The translations under genes were made by a program, and so were the position numbers. A model generated the notes under the pieces. It saw nothing but the letters and a program-made list of their open reading frames with translations, was not told where the DNA came from and did not search any database. Shown here piece by piece: positions 43,006 to 50,381 of a stretch of 64,000 bases of DNA (position 1 is the stretch's first letter; the number at the start of each line of letters is the position of its first letter). This DNA is from Kineosporia rhizophila. Its GTDB lineage: Bacteria; Actinomycetota; Actinomycetes; Actinomycetales; Kineosporiaceae. The DNA is taken from positions 62,001 through 126,000 of the forward strand of contig NZ_JAJSOH010000013.1 of the NCBI RefSeq assembly GCF_021277265.1. The letters run 5' to 3'.

Positions 43006-44331
43006 TCAGTCCCCCGCCGGCTCGACCAGCTTGCCGATGTTGAAGTCGATCCGGTTCCAGGGCTTTCCGCGAAGGAGGTTGCCCAGCAGGAGCTTCGGGA
43101 TGTGGAGGTGGTGCAGCAGAAGGAAGGGCAGGGGGTCGTCCCAGTCGAAGACCGCGTCCCGGCCCGCGCGGATCACCTGCAGGCGCTGCCGGCGCTGCGG
43201 ACCTCTCAGCAGCCGCCACACCTCGTGGTAGAGCCAGTAGCTGGGTCGGGCCCCCGGGGCGGGACGCTGCACCGGCGTCGCGCCGTCCTGCAGGTAGGCA
43301 TCGGCCAGGCCGGGGTGGTCACGGAAGACGCTGATCGCCGAGTGGGTGCGCGGGTTGCACTCGATCGGGAACACCCGGCCGTCCGCGGTCTCGATCACGT
43401 CGAGGCTGTACTGCCCGCTCCCGCCCACCTTCTCCAGGAAGTCCCGGACCCAGGCCTCGATCCGGGGCCGGTCGACCCAGGCGTAGTTCACCTGGAAGGC
43501 CGAGGACTCGCAGCAGGCGTACACCTGCACCCGGCCGTTGCGGACGGTGGCGTGCGTGCAGTACTCGGTCCCCTCGACCAGGGCCTGCAGGATCCAGGGG
43601 TTGTCCGGCGAGATCGGCTTGGAGCGGGCGAACTCGGCGGTGGCCGCGCGGGTGGGGCGCGGCAGCACGGTGAGGTCCAGCCGGTTGACCGGGTCGTAGG
43701 CGATGCTCTTGAGGATGTAGGTGTCCTTGCGCGCGGCGAAGTCGAAGTCGGCGACCTGCTGCGCGGACGTCATCCGGTGGGCGTCCGGCACAGGCAGGCC
43801 GAAACCGGCTGCCAGCACCGAGAACGCGTGCTTGTCGTCCACGGCCGCGATGGTGTCCGCATCGCCGTGCAGCACCTCGCAGTGTTGCGCCAGCAGGGGC
43901 GCCGCCCGCGCGTCGTACAGGCTGGAGGCCGGGCTGCAGACCGGCACGTAGACGTCCACCTTCTCGTCCAGCACGATCTGCAGCAGGGCTTCGGCGTAAC
44001 CGGGCGCCTGGGGCGGCGGCACCACGTGAAAAGCGTCCACCGCCCGCGAGAACCGGTGGCCGGTGAACCGGTACTTGTGCTGCTCGACGAGCACCACCCG
44101 ATGCCCCGCGGCGTGGAAGGAGCGGGCCAGCACCAGCGCCTTGGTCATCTTCCCGCCGCTGATCAGGACGGTGCGAGGGCTGGAGGAGACGGAAGTTGCA
44201 CCGCCGGAGCGCATTCGGCGCACCAGGGCGGCGCCGGTGACGGCGAGGTTGGCCGGCAGCGCCAGGGTGAGCAGGCCCAGGGCTCCCAGGGTGCGTGCGG
44301 CCGGACCGAGCTCAGGCGGTGACCATGCCAC
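43006..44331 (-). CDS. mysC: MAA ligase MysC (ATP-grasp)
   Basis: The 441-residue enzyme attaches glycine to 4-deoxygadusol to make mycosporine-glycine. A hydrophobic segment at about 14-36 resembles the membrane-associated N-terminus of cyanobacterial homologues. The ATP-grasp core follows: RTVLISGGKMTKALVLARSF, YVPVCSPASSLYD, and the metal/ATP site IECNPRTHSAI, all characteristic of MysC. GTG start lies within the end of tauD, overlapping by 20 bases. Confidence 0.95.
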   Translation of the reverse strand: MAWSPPELGPAARTLGALGLLTLALPANLAVTGAALVRRMRSGGATSVSSSPRTVLISGGKMTKALVLARSFHAAGHRVVLVEQHKYRFTGHRFSRAVDAFHVVPPPQAPGYAEALLQIVLDEKVDVYVPVCSPASSLYDARAAPLLAQHCEVLHGDADTIAAVDDKHAFSVLAAGFGLPVPDAHRMTSAQQVADFDFAARKDTYILKSIAYDPVNRLDLTVLPRPTRAATAEFARSKPISPDNPWILQALVEGTEYCTHATVRNGRVQVYACCESSAFQVNYAWVDRPRIEAWVRDFLEKVGGSGQYSLDVIETADGRVFPIECNPRTHSAISVFRDHPGLADAYLQDGATPVQRPAPGARPSYWLYHEVWRLLRGPQRRQRLQVIRAGRDAVFDWDDPLPFLLLHHLHIPKLLLGNLLRGKPWNRIDFNIGKLVEPAGD

Positions 44332-45076
44332 GGTGCATCACCCGCTCCCCCTCCACCCCGGAGTGGTCGGCCCGGTGCAGGACCACCCGGTTGTCCCAGA
44401 TCACCACATCACCCGCCGCCCAGGAGTGGGCCAGGACGTTGGCGGGCGCGGTGGAGTGCCGGTACAGGAACTCGATCAGCTGCGTGGCCTCGTCCGGCTC
44501 CAGCCCACCGATCTCGCGGCAGCGCTGCGGCGTGGACAGGTACAGCGAGGTGCGCCCGGACACCGGGTGCCGGCGCAGCAGAGGATGTTCCGCCTGGGTC
44601 TCGGCCAGGTCGGCGGTGTCCAGACCGGATACCACGTGCCGGGCCTTCAGTCCGCGCAGCCGGTCGCGGACCTCGGGCGGCAGGGTCTCGTAGGCACGGT
44701 ACTGGTTGGTGAACTGGGTCTGCCCTCCGCGCCGGGGAACCTGGACCGCACGCAGGGCCGTGTACGCGGGCGGGTTGCGGACATAGCTGGTGTCGACGTG
44801 GAACACGCTGCGCGGTGGGGTGGTCCGCCCCACGTTGCTGATCACGTTCAGGTCGCCGAACCCGGGCACCGGGGTCTCGCCCTGGGTGAAGGTGAGCCGG
44901 CCGAAGCGGCCGAGGAACTCCAGGAACTGCTGGTCGTCGACGTCCTGGCCGGGCAGGACCGCCACCCCGTGCTCGGCCAGGAGCTGTTTCAGCCGGAAGG
45001 CCTCCGGCTCCGGCAGGGCCGCGACCGAAACTCCCTCGACACGAACACCTACGGGACTCAGTACGGTGATGTCCAC
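44312..45076 (-). CDS. TauD/TfdA-family Fe(II)/2-oxoglutarate dioxygenase in the MAA operon
   Basis: The 254-residue protein has the 2-His-1-Asp triad in FHVDTSYVRNPP and in the region VIWDNRVVLHRADHSG, and a downstream Arg in GERVMHRGMV for 2-oxoglutarate. It should hydroxylate, desaturate or demethylate a small molecule with O2. Placed between mysB and mysC, with GGAGGAG 5 bases before its GTG and a 20-base overlap into mysC, it is presumably a tailoring enzyme of the MAA. Cyanobacterial MAA clusters use a different family (phytanoyl-CoA-like MysH) for such tailoring. Confidence 0.88.
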   Translation of the reverse strand: MDITVLSPVGVRVEGVSVAALPEPEAFRLKQLLAEHGVAVLPGQDVDDQQFLEFLGRFGRLTFTQGETPVPGFGDLNVISNVGRTTPPRSVFHVDTSYVRNPPAYTALRAVQVPRRGGQTQFTNQYRAYETLPPEVRDRLRGLKARHVVSGLDTADLAETQAEHPLLRRHPVSGRTSLYLSTPQRCREIGGLEPDEATQLIEFLYRHSTAPANVLAHSWAAGDVVIWDNRVVLHRADHSGVEGERVMHRGMVTA

Positions 45077-45105
45077 GGCTTCTCCTCCAGTGGATCGGTC
45101 GGCGC

Positions 45106-45903
45106 CTACGGCTGCGGCACCCGGCGCACCAGGGTGACCCCGTCACGCAGCGGCAGCAGGACCTGCTCCACCCGCGGGTCGGCGGCCAGCGCCCGGTTGA
45201 ACTCCTCGATCGCGGCCCCGTTGGCCGACACCGGCCCGCGCCCCCAGGGCTCGCCCTGCATCAGGGTGTTGTCGACGCAGATCAGGGCCCGGGAGCTGAG
45301 CAGGTCGAGGGTGAGCAGGTGGTCGAGATAGGTGAGGTAGCCGCCCTTGTCGGCATCGACGAACACCAGGTCGAAGAGCGCCCCCTCGGCCGCGAGCGCG
45401 CTCAGCGTCGCCGCCGCCGGGCCGGTGCGGATCTCGACCCGCCGGCCCGTCGGTGTCCGGTCCAGGCTCTCCCGGGCCAGCTCGACCGCCCGGAGGTCGA
45501 TCTCGCAGGCCACCACCCGGCCCCCGGCCGGCAGGGCCTCGGCCATGGCGAGCGCCGAGTAGCCGGTGAACATGCCGATCTCCAGCACCTGCCGGGCTCC
45601 GGTGGCGTGCACGAGCATCTTGAGGAACTGGCCCTCCACGTGGCCGGAGAGCATCTCCTGCTCCAGCAGCCGCTCCCCACCGGACCAGTCGTGGGAACGG
45701 GTGCTCTCGGCCAGGGCCTGCAGGGCCGGTGACTCGGGGGTGCTCATCCGGGCCAGATAGGGGTCCAGCCCGGCGACGAGTTCCGCGACGTCCCGCAGTT
45801 CCTGCAGCCAGCCGGGGTCCGGCCCGGCCGCCGGCAGACGCGTCAGGAGCGTCTGCAGGCGGCCGGCGGCCAGGGCGACGGGGGTGACCGGACGGGGGTT
45901 CAC
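45106..45903 (-). CDS. mysB: O-methyltransferase MysB
   Basis: The 265-residue SAM-dependent methyltransferase is of caffeoyl-CoA-OMT type: EIGMFTGYSALAMAEALP (SAM loop), acidic VVACEID, and FDLVFVDADKGGYLTYLDHLL. In the MAA pathway it methylates 2-demethyl-4-deoxygadusol to 4-deoxygadusol. The stop of mysA overlaps its GTG (GTGA). The order mysA-mysB-tauD-mysC-mysD confirms its role. SAM may come from the cluster-encoded MetK. Confidence 0.94.
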   Translation of the reverse strand: MNPRPVTPVALAAGRLQTLLTRLPAAGPDPGWLQELRDVAELVAGLDPYLARMSTPESPALQALAESTRSHDWSGGERLLEQEMLSGHVEGQFLKMLVHATGARQVLEIGMFTGYSALAMAEALPAGGRVVACEIDLRAVELARESLDRTPTGRRVEIRTGPAAATLSALAAEGALFDLVFVDADKGGYLTYLDHLLTLDLLSSRALICVDNTLMQGEPWGRGPVSANGAAIEEFNRALAADPRVEQVLLPLRDGVTLVRRVPQP

Positions 45904-47108
45904 GAGGTGAACAGGTCTTCCCCCAGGCCGCCGCCGGGATAGATGGGCATGGCCTGCCGGTGGCGGGCCAGTCCCCGTTCCAGTTCCGGGCCCCCGAGGT
46001 CGTCGACGAAGTGGCAGGCCCCGATCGGCCGGGGCATCGCGGCCCGCAGCCGGCCGTTGCGGGTCTGCGTGATCGACTCCGTCGCCCGGTGCAGCAGTTC
46101 CGGGGTCAGGTGCGGGGTGTCCATCGACAGCCCGAGCCGGCTCATCAGCCAGAACAGGCGGTCACGCTCGCTCTCGGTGATGTAACCGCGGTCCTTGGCC
46201 AGGGTGGCCGACAGGGCCATGTCGATGCTGATCGCGTGCCCGTGGAAGAACGGGCGGGCGGGGGCCAGCTCGAGGGTCGGGCTCCAGGTGTGGCCGAAGG
46301 CGATGACCCGGTCCAGGTCGAGCTCGTGCAGGTTGGGCGTCTCCAGCCGGAGCATCCGCTCGATCGCGGTGTAGGTGACCTGGTGGGCCACCTGCAGCAG
46401 CTCCGGGGTGCCCCCGTCGTGGCCGAAGCGGGTGCGCAGCAGGTCCTCACCGTGCTTCTCGAGGGCCTCGAAGATGCCGCTGTCGGCCACCGTCGCGATC
46501 TTGATCAGCTCGGCCATCCCGTTGCGGACCTCGGCCCGGGGCAGCGTGCGCAGGAACGAGAAGTCGAGCAGGACCTGCTGGGAGGCGTGGTAGGCGCCGA
46601 GCCGGTTCTTGTACCGGCCGTGGTTCACCCCGACCTTGATCGAGACGCTGGCGTCGATCAGGCCGATCAGGGTGGTCGGGATCCGCAGGTAGTTCGACGA
46701 GCGCCGGAACGAGGCGCAGGCGAAGCCGGCCACGTCGGTGGTCAGTCCCCCGCCCACCACCAGCACCGGTTCCTGGCGCAGGAGGCCGAAGCGGGCGAAC
46801 GCGTCGACCATCTTCTCCACCGTGCGCAGGGACTTCTCGGTCTCCCGGACCTGGACGGGGAACACCGTCAGGGCGATCGCGTGGTGCTCGAAGTAGGCCC
46901 GGACCTGCTCGCCGTACAGTTCGTGCACCGCCTGGTCCACCACCATCAGGCAGCGCCCGAAAGGTTCGTAGAACCGGGCCAGTTCGTCGTTCCCGGGCGA
47001 GAACACCCCGTCCACGTAGCGCAGCGTGTAGTCGATCTTCTCGTAGGTCTCGACCCGGAACTGGTTGTCGGTGACGGTGAGGCCCACGGGCGCCGGCGCC
47101 GCGCTCAC
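45900..47108 (-). CDS. mysA: Sugar phosphate cyclase MysA (2-demethyl-4-deoxygadusol synthase)
   Basis: The 402-residue enzyme is a dehydroquinate-synthase-fold cyclase using sedoheptulose 7-phosphate. Similarity to cyanobacterial MysA covers the full length: VLVVGGGLTTDVAGFAC (NAD), RIPTTLIGLIDASVSIKVGVNH, RNGMAELIKIA, ELDLDRVIAFGHTWSP and FFHGHAISIDMALSAT with the zinc His and Lys. The GMAELIKIA region and the flanking mysB-D genes favour DDG synthase over the related 2-epi-5-epi-valiolone synthase. Coupled to HAD and mysB at GTGA overlaps. Confidence 0.95.
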   Translation of the reverse strand: MSAAPAPVGLTVTDNQFRVETYEKIDYTLRYVDGVFSPGNDELARFYEPFGRCLMVVDQAVHELYGEQVRAYFEHHAIALTVFPVQVRETEKSLRTVEKMVDAFARFGLLRQEPVLVVGGGLTTDVAGFACASFRRSSNYLRIPTTLIGLIDASVSIKVGVNHGRYKNRLGAYHASQQVLLDFSFLRTLPRAEVRNGMAELIKIATVADSGIFEALEKHGEDLLRTRFGHDGGTPELLQVAHQVTYTAIERMLRLETPNLHELDLDRVIAFGHTWSPTLELAPARPFFHGHAISIDMALSATLAKDRGYITESERDRLFWLMSRLGLSMDTPHLTPELLHRATESITQTRNGRLRAAMPRPIGACHFVDDLGGPELERGLARHRQAMPIYPGGGLGEDLFTS

Positions 47109-47758
47109 GCGGTCTGCAGCTCGGCCAGGGCCAGACGCTCCACGGTGCGCTCGGCCCCCAGGTCCAGGCCCGCGGTGTTCTCGTTGGGGAAGGCCACCAC
47201 CCGGACCCCCGCAGCCCTGGCCGCCTGTACCCCACCGGGGTTGTCCTCCACCGCCACGGCGTCGCCGGGCGCCAGGCCGAGCCTCTCCAGCGCCAGCCGG
47301 TAGACCGCCGGATCGGGTTTGCCCGGCTCGACGTCGCCGGCGCTGAGCACCAGGTCGAAGTCGCCGGCCGCGACCGCCGGCTCGAGGGCGGTGAACAGGG
47401 CCTTGAGGTTCTCGGCGGAGGTCGTGGTGACGAAGGCCAGGACCGTTCCGGCGGCCCGGGCGTCCTTGATCGTCTGCACCACCCCGGGACGGGGCGCGAC
47501 CTCGGAGGTGAGCAGATTGCGCTGGAACAGCGCGGATTTCGTGGCGTGCACGGCCGCGGCGTCCACCGACTCGCCCCGGTCGCGGGCGTAGGCGGCGATC
47601 CGGTCGGCCCCGCCGTTGCTGCCGAGCAGGCCGCGGTAGGTCTCGCGGTCCCACTCCCAGTCGAGCCGGTGCTCGCGGAAGGCCTGGTTGAATGCTTCGC
47701 GCTGCAGTTCCGACGTGTCCGCAAGTGCGCTGATAGAGCCGAAGAAGAGAGCAGACAT
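47105..47758 (-). CDS. HAD-superfamily protein with a degenerate nucleophile motif
   Basis: The 217-residue protein has the beta-phosphoglucomutase/phosphoglycolate-phosphatase fold: cap region, motif II VTTTSAEN, motif III Lys in EPGKPDPAVY and motif IV VEDNPGGVQAARAAG. Motif I, usually FDxDGTLxD, reads FFGSISALADT, so both catalytic Asp residues are replaced (by Gly and Ile). It cannot use the usual phospho-aspartate chemistry and may be a regulatory or scaffold subunit. It starts the MAA operon and overlaps mysA at GTGA. Confidence 0.88.
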   Translation of the reverse strand: MSALFFGSISALADTSELQREAFNQAFREHRLDWEWDRETYRGLLGSNGGADRIAAYARDRGESVDAAAVHATKSALFQRNLLTSEVAPRPGVVQTIKDARAAGTVLAFVTTTSAENLKALFTALEPAVAAGDFDLVLSAGDVEPGKPDPAVYRLALERLGLAPGDAVAVEDNPGGVQAARAAGVRVVAFPNENTAGLDLGAERTVERLALAELQTA

Positions 47759-47850
47759 AGAGTGTCCCAGTTCCGTGCGCGGGCTCGCAGAAGAGCCCTC
47801 GGTGGACAGATGGGGAGTTCGACCAGTCATGAACTTCTCGGTCAGTTATG

Positions 47851-47865
47851 AACGATTTGTACGTT
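47851..47865. promoter_or_regulatory. Candidate TetR operator between the MAA operon and its regulator
   Basis: AACGATTTGTACGTT has inverted AACG/CGTT ends in the 161-base spacer between the divergent HAD/MAA operon and the TetR gene. GTTATGAACGA just before it may extend the site. It is placed to control both directions; binding is inferred. Confidence 0.4.
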
Positions 47866-47919
47866 ACCCGATCAGCAGTTCAATGCAAGAGGTTCAGCAC
47901 AGAAGGAAAGGAGCTCCTG

Positions 47920-48498
47920 ATGCCAACTGCCCATGGCGATCCGGGGTCTCAGCCCGCCGAGGACCCGAGGGTCGCCCGGACCAGGCACGACATCGTCTCC
48001 ACGGCGATGCGGGTGATGATGGAGGAGGGCTGGGACGCCGTCACCCACGCCCGGATCGCCCAGGTGGCCGGCTACTCCAAGGCCACGATCTACAAGCACT
48101 GGCCGACCCGCGTCGACCTGCTGCGCGAGGTCTTCGCCCACCTGAGCTCGATGCCGCACCACACCCCGGCCGGCGACCTGCGCAGTGACCTGGTGTGCGA
48201 GCTGCAGATCTTCCGGGACGGCATGAGCAACCACGGGCTCGACCGGGCCCTGGCCGTGCTGTCCGGCCTGGCCCTGGCCAATCCCGAGATCGCCGAACTG
48301 CGGGACCAGCTGGTGGCGGACGGTGAGCGGGTGATGCGCCAGCTGCTGGCCACCGTACTCGACGGCGAGGACCTGGAGAGCGCCCTGCTGATGCTTTCCG
48401 GATCGGTCTTCTACGCCGCCCTGATGGGTGGCCGGCCGCCCGACGACGAGACCATCCGCCGCACCGTCGACCGGTTCATGGCGAGCCTACCCGGCTGA
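47920..48498 (+). CDS. TetR-family regulator divergent from the MAA operon
   Basis: The 192-residue protein has a TetR HTH (about 22-70; HARIAQVAGYSKATIYKHWPTRVDLLREVF) and a C-terminal TetR_C_11/16-like helical domain with a closing PPDDETIRRTVDRF. AAAGGAG stands about 6 bases before ATG 47920. It is divergent from the MAA operon and upstream of an acyltransferase gene, so it may coordinate MAA and polyketide expression. Confidence 0.9.
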   Translation: MPTAHGDPGSQPAEDPRVARTRHDIVSTAMRVMMEEGWDAVTHARIAQVAGYSKATIYKHWPTRVDLLREVFAHLSSMPHHTPAGDLRSDLVCELQIFRDGMSNHGLDRALAVLSGLALANPEIAELRDQLVADGERVMRQLLATVLDGEDLESALLMLSGSVFYAALMGGRPPDDETIRRTVDRFMASLPG

Positions 48499-48685
48499 GA
48501 GCGTACTGGAAACAGTTCTCCCCGGTCCCGATTCACCGGGGAGAGCGGCGGGAGCCTCGCGGGACGATCAGGGCACCGCCTTGCCCGGGCGCTCCCCCGT
48601 TCACCAGGCTGCCTCATGTTCTCACTGGACCTTCCGCCGGGCACCGGCACCGCCGGCCCGGCCCGGAATCTGCTTGGGGGAGATC

Positions 48686-49609
48686 ATGCGGGCAATTCTG
48701 TGCCCCGGCCAGGGTTCCCAGCGACCTGGCCTGCTCACGGCCTGGACCGGGACCGACGAGTCCCGGGAACACGTTCGCAGACTGGGCGACTGGGCCGGTC
48801 TGGACCTTCTGGAGCACGGCACCCGGTCCGACGCCGAGACGCTGCGCGACACGGCCGTGGCCCAGCCGCTGATCGTCGCGGCCGGGCTGCTGGCCTGGGC
48901 GCGGCTGGCCGGGCGGGCCGGCCGCCCGGCCCCGGCGGACCTGCTGGTGGCCGGTCACTCGGTCGGTGAGATCACCGCGGCCGTGATCGCCGGTGTCCTG
49001 ACCGAGCAGGAAGGCATGCGGCTGGCCGCCGGACGGGGGCGGGCGATGGCCGCCGCCGCGAGCCGGGAGCCCTCCGGGATGGTGGCGGTCGTCGGCACCA
49101 CCCTCGAGCGTCTGACCGAGCGCCTCGACGGCGAGGACCTGCACCTGGCCAACCACAACGGCGCCGGCCAGTTCGTCGTGGGCGGTTCCCGGCCGGCCCT
49201 GGAGCGACTGCGCGCCGATCCGCCTGCTCAGGCACACGTCATCGCCCTCCGCGTCGCCGGTGCCTTCCACACCCCGTACATGGCCCAGGCCGTGCCCGAG
49301 GTGCAGGAACTCATCGCCGGCTTCTCCCCCGCCGACCCGGTGGCCACGTTGGTCAGCAACCGCGGCGGACAGGTCCTGACCAACGGATCCGAGGTCACGG
49401 CCGCCCTGCTGACGCAGATGCTGGCCCCGGTCCGGTGGGACCTGACCATGCAGTCCCTATTCGCCGCGGGCCTGCAGGAGGCCGTGGAACTGCCGCCGGC
49501 CAAGACGCTCCAGGGACTGCTCGAGCGCGCCCACCCCCAGGTGCAGTGCCTGCGCCTTGACAATCCTGGTGATGTCGAGAGCAGCCAATGGGTTCGCGTA
49601 ACTGCTTGA
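48686..49609 (+). CDS. Discrete acyltransferase 1 (FabD type)
   Basis: The 307-residue acyltransferase has PGQGSQRPG near the start, the nucleophile Ser92 in AGHSVGE, and the catalytic His in GAFHTPYM. Arg in AAGRGRAMAAAA contacts the extender carboxylate, which points to malonyl-CoA. It would load the ACP of the type II PKS. It is separate from the other two acyltransferases and on the opposite strand. It is not flanked by fabH/fabF, so it is unlikely to be the housekeeping FabD. Confidence 0.88.
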   Translation: MRAILCPGQGSQRPGLLTAWTGTDESREHVRRLGDWAGLDLLEHGTRSDAETLRDTAVAQPLIVAAGLLAWARLAGRAGRPAPADLLVAGHSVGEITAAVIAGVLTEQEGMRLAAGRGRAMAAAASREPSGMVAVVGTTLERLTERLDGEDLHLANHNGAGQFVVGGSRPALERLRADPPAQAHVIALRVAGAFHTPYMAQAVPEVQELIAGFSPADPVATLVSNRGGQVLTNGSEVTAALLTQMLAPVRWDLTMQSLFAAGLQEAVELPPAKTLQGLLERAHPQVQCLRLDNPGDVESSQWVRVTA

Positions 49610-49715
49610 TACCAGGCCCAAACGAATGTAGGACAGGGTCTGTCCAGTGGTCCGGCTACGTTCGGAACCCGGGGTCAGCCGACCCCGTCGAAGCAAGCCG
49701 ACGTAAGGAGATCTC

Positions 49716-50198
49716 GTGGAGGACACCCTCGCCCCGGAGCAGTTCCAGGGCTCGGCCATCGATCACATCAACGTCTCGGTGTCCGACATCGACAAGTCGC
49801 TGGACTTCTACGAGCGCGCCCTGAACGCCATCGGCGTGCTGAAGGTGCTCGACGTACCGGGCGACGAGAAGGAGTCACGGCCCCGCATGGTGGGTTTCGG
49901 CTTCGAGAACAAGCCCTACTTCTGGCTGGTCGAGGCCGGGACGGTCGACCCCAACCTGCACGTCGCCTTCAACGTCGGCTCACGCAACCTGGTCCGGCGC
50001 TTCTTCGAGGCCGCCGAGAAGGCCGGTGGGCAGGTGAAACTGGAACCCGCGGTGCATCCGGAGTACCACGAGCACTACTACGCCGCGTTCGTGCACGACC
50101 CGGACGGCGTCAATGTCGAGGCCGTGTGCCACCTGGACGACCAGGACGGCGTCGCCTTCGCCGAGCAGCAGGGCCAGGCGGTCGCCGGGAAGTCCTGA
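49716..50198 (+). CDS. VOC-superfamily protein (glyoxalase/bleomycin-resistance fold)
   Basis: The 160-residue protein has one complete VOC fold with candidate metal ligands His in IDHINVSVSDI, His in NLHVAFNV and Glu in DGVNVEAVCH. The GTG start follows AAGGAG by five bases. VOC proteins in polyketide clusters serve as cyclases, epimerases, oxygenases or drug-binding resistance proteins. Position beside the acyltransferase and SARP genes supports a cluster role; which one is open. Confidence 0.85.
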   Translation: MEDTLAPEQFQGSAIDHINVSVSDIDKSLDFYERALNAIGVLKVLDVPGDEKESRPRMVGFGFENKPYFWLVEAGTVDPNLHVAFNVGSRNLVRRFFEAAEKAGGQVKLEPAVHPEYHEHYYAAFVHDPDGVNVEAVCHLDDQDGVAFAEQQGQAVAGKS

Positions 50199-50208
50199 CC
50201 ACCCGCGG

Positions 50209-50226
50209 CCGGGCGGGGGCGCCCGG
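50209..50226 (+). terminator. Hairpin after VOC gene
   Basis: CCGGGCG pairs with CGCCCGG around a four-base loop of G, 11 bases after the VOC stop. Likely ends the acyltransferase/VOC transcript before the SARP gene. Confidence 0.45.
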
Positions 50227-50381
50227 CGCATCCCGACACGATTCCCTGGGGGGAAATTGAGTAAGCACGGGCCACGGACGGCTACCGGATACTGCCTCAC
50301 CGAAACGCTTTCCGCCGGACGGCGGAGACGGATCACCCCCCGGGGCGTCGTGGGCCGCCCCGCCCGGCCGACGGTCGCGCC

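Noticed and set aside
45900..47108. 2-epi-5-epi-valiolone or 2-deoxy-scyllo-inosose synthase (aminocyclitol antibiotic cluster)
   Set aside because: The full-length resemblance to MysA and the flanking mysB, mysC and mysD genes indicate the MAA pathway; no aminotransferase or kinase of aminocyclitol type is present.
48686..49609. Housekeeping malonyl-CoA:ACP transacylase FabD
   Set aside because: No fabH, acpP or fabF nearby and the gene is enclosed by secondary-metabolism genes; a housekeeping origin cannot be wholly excluded.
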